NCBI GenBank assembly: GCA_964490635.1
Contig: CAZBCK010000036.1
Location: 1 to 10,546 of the forward strand
Direction of reading: 5' to 3'
DNA from: JAYEHC01 sp964490635
Lineage (GTDB): Bacteria > Patescibacteriota > Minisyncoccia > JAHIHE01 > JAGLIN01
Length of the DNA: 10,546 nt
The notes under the pieces were generated by a model. It saw nothing but the letters and a program-made list of their open reading frames with translations, was not told the DNA's origin and made no database searches. Shown one piece after another: positions 1-6,458 of this stretch. The position numbers were made by a program, and so were the translations under genes. Position 1 is the first letter of the stretch. Each line of letters starts with the position of its first letter.

Positions 1-15
1 ATAATAATTTAAACT

Positions 16-1803
16 ATGAACAAACAAAATTTAGAAATCAAGCGCCACTCATTGGCGCACATTCTTGCCGCTGCTGTTTTGGAAATGTTTCCAGAAACAA
101 AATTCGCGACCGGTCCGGCAATTGAGAATGGATTTTATTATGATTTTGAATTACCGCGAACCCTCATTCCCGAAGACTTACCAATTCTGGAAAAAAAGAT
201 GAAAGAGATCATCAAAAAAAATTTTCCGTTTGAAAAACAGGTTATCAAACACGACAAAGCGATAGAACTTTTCAAAAAGGCAAAACAGAATTATAAAATA
301 GAAATTCTGGAAAATGAAGCAAGTAGCAAAGAAATGACTCTGTATAAAATTGACGGCTTCGTGGATTTATGCAAAGGTCCGCATCTTGACTCAACGGGTG
401 AGATAGACTTCAGATCATTTAAGCTGACAAAAATTGCCGGCGCTTATTGGCGAGGAGATGAAAAAAACAAAATGCTTCAGAGAATTTATGGACTTGCTTT
501 TGAAAATAAAAAAGAGCTGGCAGAATATCAAGCAAAAATGAAAGAAGCGGAAAAAAGAGATCATCGAAAACTGGGAAAAGAGCTGGAACTGTTTCTGACA
601 AATCCTCTTGTCGGACAAGGGTTAATATTATGGCAGCCAAAAGGCGCTCTGCTTTGGAGAATTATGGAGGATTTTTGGTATGAAGAACATTTGAAAGCCG
701 GTTATGAACTGGTTCGCACACCGCACATCGGCAACCGAAAACTTTGGGAGAAATCCGGGCATTGGGGATTTTACAATGAAAGTATGTATCCCCCACTGGA
801 AATCGGACAAAGTCTGGAGGATGTTCAAAAAGGTAAAAAAGTGACAGCAAAAGAAGAGTGCCTATTAAAACCAATGAACTGTCCGTTTCATATCGTTATT
901 TATAATTCAAAACCACACAGTTATCGGGAACTGCCAATCAGATGGGCGGAAAGCGCCACTGTCTATCGCTATGAAAAATCCGGCGAGCTTTCGGGACTGA
1001 CCAGAGTTCGCGGCTTTACGCAAGATGACGCGCACATAATTTGTACGAAAGAACAAGCGGAAGAAGAGCTTAAAAAAGTGCTTGATTTTATAATTTTTGT
1101 TTTTAAGTCGTTCGGCTTCAACGAATATAAAGTTTACTTATCCGTCAGAGATTCCGGAACTAAAAAATATGCCGGGTCTGACGAAAACTGGGATTTTACT
1201 GAAAAAGTTTTGGAAAAGGTCGCTCAGGAAAAAAATCTGGATATTGAAAAGGATATCGGCGGCGCGGTGTTTTACGGACCTAAATTGGATTTCAAGATCA
1301 AAGACTGCCTGGGAAGAGAGTGGCAATGTTCAACTTTGCAATATGATTTTAATTTACCGGAAAAATTTGACATGACTTATATCAACGAAAAGGGAGAAAA
1401 AGAAAGACCATTTATGCTTCACCGCGCTTTGTTCGGATCCTTTGAAAGATTTATCGGCATTCTGATTGAACACTACGCCGGCGCCTTTCCTGTTTGGCTT
1501 TCCCCTGTTCAGGTTAAAATCCTGCCGGTTTCATCTGAAAAACATTTAGATTATGCCAAGAAAGTTCATTCCCTGCTTCTGAAAAACAGCATCCGCGCGG
1601 AAATTGACAGCAACAATGAAACGATCGGTAAAAAAATCCGCGAGGCGGAAAAACAAAAAACCCCCTATATACTTGTTGTCGGAGATAAGGAATCTGAAAG
1701 CGATTCCGTTGCCGTGCGATCACGAGGATCAAGAAATATTGAAGATATGAAAATTGAAAAGTTTGTTGAGAAAATTTGGGAAGAGATTGAAGAAAAAAAA
1801 TAA
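16..1803 (+). CDS. thrS: Threonyl-tRNA synthetase lacking the N-terminal TGS domain
   Basis: Class II aminoacyl-tRNA synthetase that charges tRNA-Thr in the cytoplasm. The editing domain comes first: its zinc/active-site residues are H11 and H15 (HSLAH) and C119 and H123 (DLCKGPH). The catalytic core follows, with motif 2 around YRYEKSGELSGLTRVRG (318-333), the zinc ligands C289, H340 and H469, and motif 3 at GSFERFIG (474-481). The anticodon-binding domain starts near residue 493 (VWLSPVQV) and runs to the end. At 595 residues it is shorter than the roughly 640 of E. coli ThrRS because the TGS domain is absent. This is not a cut by the window edge, since an in-frame TAA lies at 10-12, just before the ATG. 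No clear Shine-Dalgarno is visible in the 15 bases upstream. No hairpin terminator follows; the next promoter starts six bases after the stop. Confidence 0.97.
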   Translation: MNKQNLEIKRHSLAHILAAAVLEMFPETKFATGPAIENGFYYDFELPRTLIPEDLPILEKKMKEIIKKNFPFEKQVIKHDKAIELFKKAKQNYKIEILENEASSKEMTLYKIDGFVDLCKGPHLDSTGEIDFRSFKLTKIAGAYWRGDEKNKMLQRIYGLAFENKKELAEYQAKMKEAEKRDHRKLGKELELFLTNPLVGQGLILWQPKGALLWRIMEDFWYEEHLKAGYELVRTPHIGNRKLWEKSGHWGFYNESMYPPLEIGQSLEDVQKGKKVTAKEECLLKPMNCPFHIVIYNSKPHSYRELPIRWAESATVYRYEKSGELSGLTRVRGFTQDDAHIICTKEQAEEELKKVLDFIIFVFKSFGFNEYKVYLSVRDSGTKKYAGSDENWDFTEKVLEKVAQEKNLDIEKDIGGAVFYGPKLDFKIKDCLGREWQCSTLQYDFNLPEKFDMTYINEKGEKERPFMLHRALFGSFERFIGILIEHYAGAFPVWLSPVQVKILPVSSEKHLDYAKKVHSLLLKNSIRAEIDSNNETIGKKIREAEKQKTPYILVVGDKESESDSVAVRSRGSRNIEDMKIEKFVEKIWEEIEEKK

Positions 1804-1808
1804 GTATG

Positions 1809-1839
1809 TTGACAAGATACCCCCCCCTTCTGCTATTAT
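1809..1839 (+). promoter_or_regulatory. Strong sigma-70-type promoter with C8 spacer tract
   Basis: A perfect -35 box TTGACA (1809-1814) is followed by the extended -10 box TGC-TATTAT (1831-1839). The spacer is 19 bases, longer than the usual 17, and includes eight consecutive C (1820-1827). Transcription would start near 1846, giving a leader of about 115 bases before the secreted-protein gene. The boxes sit directly after the thrS stop codon, so the gene has its own promoter. Assignment is by motif only. Confidence 0.7.
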
Positions 1840-1850
1840 GCAAAGTATCA

Positions 1851-1872
1851 AAGGAGGGAAACAAAAATGTGA
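1851..1872 (+). promoter_or_regulatory. Start-stop leader ORF (Shine-Dalgarno, ATG, TGA)
   Basis: AAGGAGG (1851-1857) lies 9 bases before ATG (1867-1869), which is followed at once by TGA (1870-1872). This is a well-formed initiation site with no coding capacity. The same frame runs on to the real start at 1960, broken only by this TGA and another at 1927-1929; it has no TAA or TAG. It could hold a ribosome on the leader or be the remnant of a longer N-terminus. Its function is inferred from layout only. Confidence 0.45.
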
Positions 1873-1893
1873 ACGCACATTGAGAAACAAATT

Positions 1894-1935
1894 GCAAACT
1901 GTGTGAAGTTTGCGGAATCGGATGAATGAACACAC
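1894..1935 (+). promoter_or_regulatory. Leader stem-loop with possible pseudoknot
   Basis: GCAAACT (1894-1900) and AGTTTGC (1907-1913) form a perfect 7-bp stem with a 6-base loop (GTGTGA). Two further U-G pairs can extend the base. The loop bases GTGTG (1901-1905) are complementary to CACAC (1931-1935), so an H-type pseudoknot is possible. It lies between the start-stop ORF and the ribosome binding site of the secreted-protein gene, a location that suits translational control. No known riboswitch class is recognised. Confidence 0.35.
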
Positions 1936-1959
1936 AAAGATCTAGGAGGTCAAAAACAA

Positions 1960-2409
1960 ATGACACAAACAGACAAGAAAGGTAAGACGACAAGGACGAT
2001 AGTAGCAGTAGCGCTACTGACTATGGCATTGCTTTGCGTGATGGCAATGCCAGCGACGGCAAGAACGGTTGTGCATCCATCAATAGTTACTGGGCAGGAA
2101 ACAGGGTTTTGTCTTTATCCGGACGAGATTGCTGAAATTCACTATTTCCCAAATGAACAAGGGAATAAGATGTTTACCACTTGGCACACAAATCTATGGA
2201 TGTATGATCAAGCAGCTGCCATGACTTTCTATTGGAAAGATATGGCAAATCCTAATGACCAGTGGCATGAATGGAGAGATGCATCCGTTGGTTGTTATTG
2301 GCCAAAGACTACACAAAATCTTTATAGTGGAAGTAGCACTATCGGCTATAAATTTGCTTTTCAGCAATGGACCAGCCAGATGTTGCCTATCTGCATAAAG
2401 GTATCTTGA
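1960..2409 (+). CDS. Small secreted tryptophan-rich protein, unknown function
   Basis: I do not recognise the family. The 149-residue product has a classical Sec signal peptide: a basic n-region (1-12), a hydrophobic core (about 13-30) and an AXA-type cleavage site, PATA, after A34. The predicted mature protein of about 115 residues has seven Trp (75, 80, 92, 102, 105, 114, 137), many Tyr and Phe, and three Cys (51, 112, 145), which suggests a compact extracellular beta-type fold; that fold is a guess. There is no second membrane segment and no lipobox. AGGAGG (1944-1949) lies 10 bases before the ATG, one of the best ribosome binding sites here, and with the strong promoter and terminator it suggests a highly expressed single-gene unit. 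It uses GCG, ACG and CTA codons more freely than its neighbours, which could reflect transfer. Confidence 0.85.
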   Translation: MTQTDKKGKTTRTIVAVALLTMALLCVMAMPATARTVVHPSIVTGQETGFCLYPDEIAEIHYFPNEQGNKMFTTWHTNLWMYDQAAAMTFYWKDMANPNDQWHEWRDASVGCYWPKTTQNLYSGSSTIGYKFAFQQWTSQMLPICIKVS

Positions 2410-2427
2410 ACGAATAGCTAAACGCGG

Positions 2428-2463
2428 AGAAGGTTGGCAAAAATTGTTAACCTTCTATTTTTT
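2428..2463 (+). terminator. Intrinsic terminator after the secreted-protein gene
   Basis: AGAAGGTT (2428-2435) pairs perfectly with AACCTTCT (2449-2456). The stem can continue inwards through two G-U and three Watson-Crick pairs to a 3-base loop. Six T follow at 2458-2463. It lies 18 bases after the TGA of the secreted-protein gene. Confidence 0.85.
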
Positions 2464-2505
2464 AATTGTTACCTTTTTTTTAATTAATTTATTAAACATA
2501 AATTT

Positions 2506-2763
2506 ATGAAACAATTTCTAAAAATAACAAAAATTAAATTATCTATTATTTTTAGTTTTTTTATTCTAGCTTTTATTCTATCTATAGTATTCCGTGTTTT
2601 TACAGAAGTGGCTGTTAATAATATAACTGGCAAAAAAGAAATGGAATATTTTATGAAAAATATTTTTCCTTTTGCCGGTTTAATATTAACCGTCTTAAAA
2701 TTCTATCTCTTCGCCTGTTTGGCTGTTTATTTTACTAGTAAATCAGAAAAAAATAGAAAATAG
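2506..2763 (+). CDS. Small two-helix membrane protein, unknown function
   Basis: An 85-residue product with two hydrophobic stretches likely to span the membrane: about residues 11-31 (IKLSIIFSFFILAFILSIVF) and 54-77 (FPFAGLILTVLKFYLFACLA). A polar loop of about 20 residues lies between them (TGKKEMEYFMKN), and the tail is lysine-rich. The positive charges at both ends suggest that both termini face the cytoplasm. No family is recognised. No Shine-Dalgarno precedes the ATG. A weak TTGTTA (2466-2471) and TATTAA (2490-2495) pair would give an almost leaderless message, but in such AT-rich sequence that is poor evidence. It is isolated between the terminator of the previous gene and the promoter of the next. 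Reading frame, start and membrane pattern make it a likely gene, though short. Confidence 0.6.
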   Translation: MKQFLKITKIKLSIIFSFFILAFILSIVFRVFTEVAVNNITGKKEMEYFMKNIFPFAGLILTVLKFYLFACLAVYFTSKSEKNRK

Positions 2764-2796
2764 AAATATTTAGTTTTAGAAAACAACAAACAAATC

Positions 2797-2824
2797 TTGA
2801 TATCTAAAACAAAAGTGGTAAATT
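2797..2824 (+). promoter_or_regulatory. Promoter of the hxlB-like gene
   Basis: TTGATA (2797-2802) and an extended -10 box TGG-TAAATT (2816-2824) are separated by 16 bases. Transcription would begin near 2831, leaving a leader of about 27 bases that carries the strong Shine-Dalgarno GGAGG (2845-2849). Motif-based call. Confidence 0.5.
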
Positions 2825-2857
2825 AAAAGTAACCAACTATAAAAGGAGGAATATACA

Positions 2858-3442
2858 TTGACAGAAAACAAAATAGAGTTAATAACCTATAGAAAAATTG
2901 CGGAGCAACTTATCGGAGCGATAACTATTAATATTGCCGGTGTTTCTATAAATCAAGAAGAGGCGATTAAAGAAGTCTATGGCTTAGTTAAAAAAGCTAG
3001 GATCATTATTACAACCGGAAAAGGAAGATCGGGATATATTGCCCAATTTTTCGCTCAAAGATTAAGTCATATTTTAGAAATTGGAAAGGTGTGGTTTATA
3101 GATGATTCTACCACTCCATCTATTTCTGAAGATTGTTTAGTGATAATGGTCACTGGCTCGGGAGAAACAAGAAGTCAGATAGAAATAGCCAAAGAAGTAA
3201 AAGAAATCGGAGCAAAACTGGTGGTAGCAACAAGCAAACCAAAATCAACAATTGGCAAATTGGCTGATGTCCTTATTCTTATTTCTGGACGTAACACTAA
3301 AGAATCAGAATCGGTTTTACCACTGGGAACAGGATTTGAACTTGCTGCTCTGGTTGTTTTAGAAGCTCTTAACGGTTATATAATAAAAAAAGATAAAGTG
3401 CCACCCGAAAAACTTAAAAACAGTCACCGAAATCTAGAATAA
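2858..3442 (+). CDS. hxlB: 6-phospho-3-hexuloisomerase (SIS domain)
   Basis: A single SIS-domain sugar-phosphate isomerase, most like the HxlB/PHI family (archaeal MJ1247 type), which interconverts D-arabino-hex-3-ulose 6-phosphate and fructose 6-phosphate in the ribulose monophosphate pathway. Visible signatures are GKGRSG (54-59), TGSGET (99-104), PLGTGFE (155-161, holding the likely catalytic Glu) and the C-terminal HRNLE (190-194), matching the HANLE-like end of the family. At 194 residues it is close to the usual 180-190. The start is TTG, chosen because GGAGG (2845-2849) lies 8 bases before it and the protein aligns from there. It stands alone between its own promoter and terminator; no 3-hexulose-6-phosphate synthase gene (hxlA) is next to it. 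A related SIS isomerase such as a KdsD- or GmhA-like enzyme is possible but fits the end motif less well. Confidence 0.85.
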   Translation: MTENKIELITYRKIAEQLIGAITINIAGVSINQEEAIKEVYGLVKKARIIITTGKGRSGYIAQFFAQRLSHILEIGKVWFIDDSTTPSISEDCLVIMVTGSGETRSQIEIAKEVKEIGAKLVVATSKPKSTIGKLADVLILISGRNTKESESVLPLGTGFELAALVVLEALNGYIIKKDKVPPEKLKNSHRNLE

Positions 3443-3448
3443 ATAAAA

Positions 3449-3480
3449 AAACCATCAACAAGATGGTTTCTTTTTTATTT
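3449..3480 (+). terminator. Intrinsic terminator after hxlB
   Basis: AAACCATC (3449-3456) and GATGGTTT (3462-3469) form a perfect 8-bp stem with a 5-base loop, followed by C and a T-rich tail (3471-3480). An A-run before the stem gives a mirror T-run on the other strand, so it might also stop pyrG transcripts arriving from the right. Confidence 0.85.
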
Positions 3481-3500
3481 TTTCTAGAACTTCCTTAATT

Positions 3501-3652
3501 TTGTTATTTCGAAATGAAACGGAGCAAAGCCCCAATCTTCATTGAGATAAACTCCGCGGAATGAAAAATCTCTGAACTTTATTAAACAAACAGAACAGTT
3601 ATATTTATAAAATTCTTAGATCCCTCAGTCGCACCTCCTTCAGGATGACAGA
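3501..3652. repeat. Probable degenerate interspersed repeat in the convergent gap
   Basis: The gap between the convergent hxlB and pyrG genes has no ORF. It begins with TTGTTATTTCGAAATGAAAC (3501-3520) and ends, on the opposite strand, with TGTCATCCTGAAGG-type sequence (complement of 3637-3650). These resemble the inverted ends of common bacterial intergenic repeats. Internal pairs include CGGAG (3520-3524) with CTCCG (3552-3556), and ATCC (3620-3623) with GGAT (3643-3646). The ends are only loosely complementary, and no second copy lies in this window. Confidence 0.35.
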
Positions 3653-3669
3653 ATTTTTTATTTGCAAAA

Positions 3670-5304
3670 TTATTTCTCAATCCCTGCTTTTATAAACTCC
3701 CGAAATAAAGGATGAGATTTTAATGGTCGTGATTTGAATTCGGGATGAAATTGGGAAGCAACAAAAAAAGGATGCTTGCTTTTTGGTAGTTCCACAATTT
3801 CCATCAACCGCCTATCAGGAGAAATTCCGGAAAATATCAAACCGCTCTTTTCCAAAATTTTAATATAATCAGGATTAACTTCAAAACGATGGCGATGTCG
3901 TTCGGAGATTTTACCAGTTTTATAAGTATGATAAGCAATAGTGCCTTTTTTCAATTCCGCCGGATAAGCGCCCAGACGCATTGTCGCGCCATATTTTTTT
4001 TCGCGCAGATTCTTTTTCTGCTCCGGCATAATGTCTATTATGGGATATTTTGTATTCTCGTCAATTTCCGCTGTGTTCGCATTTTTGAGTTTACAGACAT
4101 TTCTGGCAAACTCAATACAGGCAATTTGCATTCCATAACATAGACCTAAAAATGGAATTTTATTTTTTCGCAAATATTCAACTGCCTTGATTTTTCCTTC
4201 AATTCCTCTGCCTCCAAAACCTCCCGGAATAATAACTCCGTTGAGTTTTTTTAGTTCTTTCAATTTGGCGGGATTCTTCTCATATTCTTCAGAATTTATC
4301 CATTCAATGATCGGTTTTCTGTTATTTGCCCAAGCGGCGTGCTTCACTGCCTCAATGACAGAAATATATGAATCCGCCAAAACAAAATCTCCCGTGTTGA
4401 AATATTTTCCGACAATACCAATTCTGACTGTTTTATCCAAATTTTTGATCTTACTCGCCAATTTTTTCCAATCTTTCAAATCATTTTTTTTAATCTTCAT
4501 TTCAAATTTGGAAAGTATTTTTTGAGCCAGATTTTCTCTGTCAAAATTAACAGGAACATCATAAATTGAATCTATGTCCGGCGCAGAAATAACATTATCT
4601 TTTTCAATATTGCAAAACATAGAAATTTTTTCTCTTCTCGTCTTATCAATCGGAACCTCGCTTCGGCAAACAATAAAATCCGCCTGAATTCCCGCCGAAT
4701 TAAGCGTCCGCGCAGCATATTGCGTTGGTTTTGTTTTCATCTCACCAATCTTATTCGGAATCGGTAGATAACTAACCATAAAAATAATTACATCCTTCGG
4801 CTGTTTTGATTTCAACATCCGCGCCGCTTCCAAAAACAAAACATTCTGGTATTCCCCAATCGTTCCGCCGATTTCAATCAAAACAAAATCCGCTTTTGTG
4901 GTCTTGGCAACTTTTTTTATTCTTCTGATAACTTCCAGCGGAATATGTGGTACAACTTCCACGCACTTGCCTCCATATTCAAGATTTCTTTCTTTCCGGA
5001 TAACCGATTCATAGACTTTTCCCGTTGTCATATAATTATCAGAAAGAATACTAACATCCAAAAACCTCTCGTAGTTTCCAATGTCCTGATCGGTTTCAAT
5101 TCCATCGTCGGTCACAAAAACTTCCCCGTGTTCAATCGGGTTCATCGTTCCCGCGTCAACATTGATATACGGATCAATCTTCATCGCTGTCACCGAAAAA
5201 CCCTTGCTCTGCAAAACTTTTCCAACCGAAGCGGTCGTAACGCCCTTCCCCACCCCCGACATCACTCCGCCGATGATGAAAATGTATTTTGTTTTTTGAG
5301 ACAT
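3670..5304 (-). CDS. pyrG: CTP synthase (glutamine-hydrolysing)
   Basis: Makes CTP from UTP, ATP and glutamine in the cytoplasm, the last step of de novo pyrimidine nucleotide synthesis. The N-terminal synthetase domain has the P-loop GGVMSGVGKG (12-21), the MKIDPYINVDAGTMNP segment (41-56), and the Mg-binding residues D72 (in ETDQD) and E144 (in IEIGGTIG). After a linker near residues 270-295 comes the class I glutaminase domain, with the oxyanion region PGGFGGRG (360-367), nucleophile C389 (GLCYGMQ) and the H520/E522 pair (SQFHPEF). At 544 residues it is full length (E. coli has 545). The ATG lies 18 bases after the stop of the upstream membrane-anchored protein gene, so the two may be cotranscribed. 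No Shine-Dalgarno is visible, and no strong hairpin follows the stop. Confidence 0.98.
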   Translation of the reverse strand: MSQKTKYIFIIGGVMSGVGKGVTTASVGKVLQSKGFSVTAMKIDPYINVDAGTMNPIEHGEVFVTDDGIETDQDIGNYERFLDVSILSDNYMTTGKVYESVIRKERNLEYGGKCVEVVPHIPLEVIRRIKKVAKTTKADFVLIEIGGTIGEYQNVLFLEAARMLKSKQPKDVIIFMVSYLPIPNKIGEMKTKPTQYAARTLNSAGIQADFIVCRSEVPIDKTRREKISMFCNIEKDNVISAPDIDSIYDVPVNFDRENLAQKILSKFEMKIKKNDLKDWKKLASKIKNLDKTVRIGIVGKYFNTGDFVLADSYISVIEAVKHAAWANNRKPIIEWINSEEYEKNPAKLKELKKLNGVIIPGGFGGRGIEGKIKAVEYLRKNKIPFLGLCYGMQIACIEFARNVCKLKNANTAEIDENTKYPIIDIMPEQKKNLREKKYGATMRLGAYPAELKKGTIAYHTYKTGKISERHRHRFEVNPDYIKILEKSGLIFSGISPDRRLMEIVELPKSKHPFFVASQFHPEFKSRPLKSHPLFREFIKAGIEK

Positions 5305-5322
5305 AGGATTGGTATTTAAATA

Positions 5323-6402
5323 TTATTTTTGGTTTTCTGTGAATTTGAGAGTGGAAATAACTTGCTCAAAATAATTCAGTCCATCACTATCGACATCAAA
5401 GGGAAATGCGCTAAAAAATCTTACATTAAATATTTTATTTCCTTCTTCTAAAAATACATTTGGATTTCCATAAAAAATTCCGTTTAATTTTTCAACCTTT
5501 ATTCCCTTTAAATCACTATTTAAATCGCTATAATCAAGAACTTCATATTTTTCTACTACTGGAAATTCATTTTTTATCCAATTATTCCAGTTAAAATTAG
5601 TTGGTTTTTGATATACATTAATTCCTATTCCAATCCAATTATCTGTGTATTTTGGATTCTTTCTATAAGGTGACTCTGACAGCCAATAATCATCAGGTCT
5701 TAATCCGCCTCTAACAATTTCTTTGTCAGTATTTAATAACATTATGTCAGTCCCTTGATAATTATCCCTTTGATACCAATCTTCTAAATATTTTAATTCA
5801 AATCCATATTCTTTGTTTTTGTAAACTTTCCGTTGATCAACATCCTCTCTGATTATAATAAATTCGTTAGAATAAATTATTCCAATTCCGACTGCTTCCA
5901 TCCTAAACCGATATCTACCAGATTCAACTTGATTAGAGATCATTTTGCGATTATACCAAGCAGGATTATTAGTGCACCATGATTCCGTTTGATCCCATTG
6001 ATATTTTAATTGACCTTTGGCTTTAATAATATTATTTACTTTTTCTTCATAGCAATGAGATTGACACGGACACCAAACTTGCTTGACCGGCTCCCAATTA
6101 TTTTTAAGTTTAAGATGATTAAATTTTTCTACAAACGGATCTGAAAAATAAATTCCTTGTTCTTTATTAAAACTACTTTTAATAGTTAATTCAATTATTT
6201 CTCCTTGTTCATATTCCAATTTGTCGGTAGTCGCTAATAATTTTTCTGTTTCAACTAACTCTACTATTTTATCGCTTGCTTTACCTTTATCCTGCTTCCC
6301 AATCAACCACCCTCCTCCGATAATAATCGTTCCCAATCCCGCGAAAATAATCACAGCTAAAAGAGTTTTTACTATCATAATTGATAAAGGTTCTTTTTTC
6401 AT
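5323..6402 (-). CDS. Membrane-anchored two-domain protein with CPC motif, PsbP-like C-terminus
   Basis: Function unknown. I start it at the ATG complementary to 6400-6402 (359 residues, MKKEPLSIM). An in-frame ATG at 6450 would put the start inside the rplI terminator and add a non-family N-terminus. Residues 9-35 form a single membrane anchor, probably with the rest outside. Residues about 57-185 look like a beta-sandwich of the kind starting KLEYEQGEIIELTIKSSF, and contain C111, C113, C117 (CPCxxxC) and C143, spaced for a disulfide pair or metal site. Residues 193-356 begin YKNKEYGFELKY and resemble the PsbP-like or lipoprotein domains found widely in small uncultured bacteria, where a Pro-Glu-Asp-Trp loop is usual (here LEDWY). 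It sits between the rplI terminator and pyrG. The domain resemblance is by eye and moderate. Confidence 0.75.
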   Translation of the reverse strand: MKKEPLSIMIVKTLLAVIIFAGLGTIIIGGGWLIGKQDKGKASDKIVELVETEKLLATTDKLEYEQGEIIELTIKSSFNKEQGIYFSDPFVEKFNHLKLKNNWEPVKQVWCPCQSHCYEEKVNNIIKAKGQLKYQWDQTESWCTNNPAWYNRKMISNQVESGRYRFRMEAVGIGIIYSNEFIIIREDVDQRKVYKNKEYGFELKYLEDWYQRDNYQGTDIMLLNTDKEIVRGGLRPDDYWLSESPYRKNPKYTDNWIGIGINVYQKPTNFNWNNWIKNEFPVVEKYEVLDYSDLNSDLKGIKVEKLNGIFYGNPNVFLEEGNKIFNVRFFSAFPFDVDSDGLNYFEQVISTLKFTENQK

Positions 6403-6423
6403 TTTTTTGTTTTTAATATTTAA

Positions 6424-6458
6424 AATAAAAAATGGAGTTGAAAACTCCATTTTTTATT
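6424..6458 (-). terminator. Intrinsic terminator overlapping the rplI stop
   Basis: The arms 6424-6439 and 6443-6458 are perfectly complementary over 16 bp with a 3-base loop. The GC part is GGAGTT/AACTCC, flanked by A- and T-runs, so on the minus strand the hairpin ends in a U-rich tail. The outer arm overlaps the rplI stop codon (6457-6459). The symmetry would allow termination on either strand. Confidence 0.85.

Noticed and set aside
1867..1929. A selenoprotein or TGA-recoded leader peptide starting at the ATG before TGA 1870
   Set aside because: TGA as codon 2 is not a plausible Sec position, the hairpin is 22 bases downstream rather than adjacent as in bacterial SECIS elements, and TGA acts as a normal stop for two genes in this window.
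1514..1993. 159-residue open frame on the minus strand across the thrS end
   Set aside because: Most of it is the complement of conserved thrS coding sequence, it shows no recognisable domain, and it covers the promoter and leader of the secreted-protein gene.
3653..3669. A dedicated terminator for pyrG just after its stop
   Set aside because: The only pairing near here is a GC-free AATTTT/AAAATT stem, too weak to call; the hxlB terminator may serve both directions.
6403..6450. Longer 375-residue form of the membrane-anchored protein starting at 6450
   Set aside because: That ATG lies within the rplI terminator hairpin and adds residues before an already typical Lys-rich signal-anchor start at 6402.
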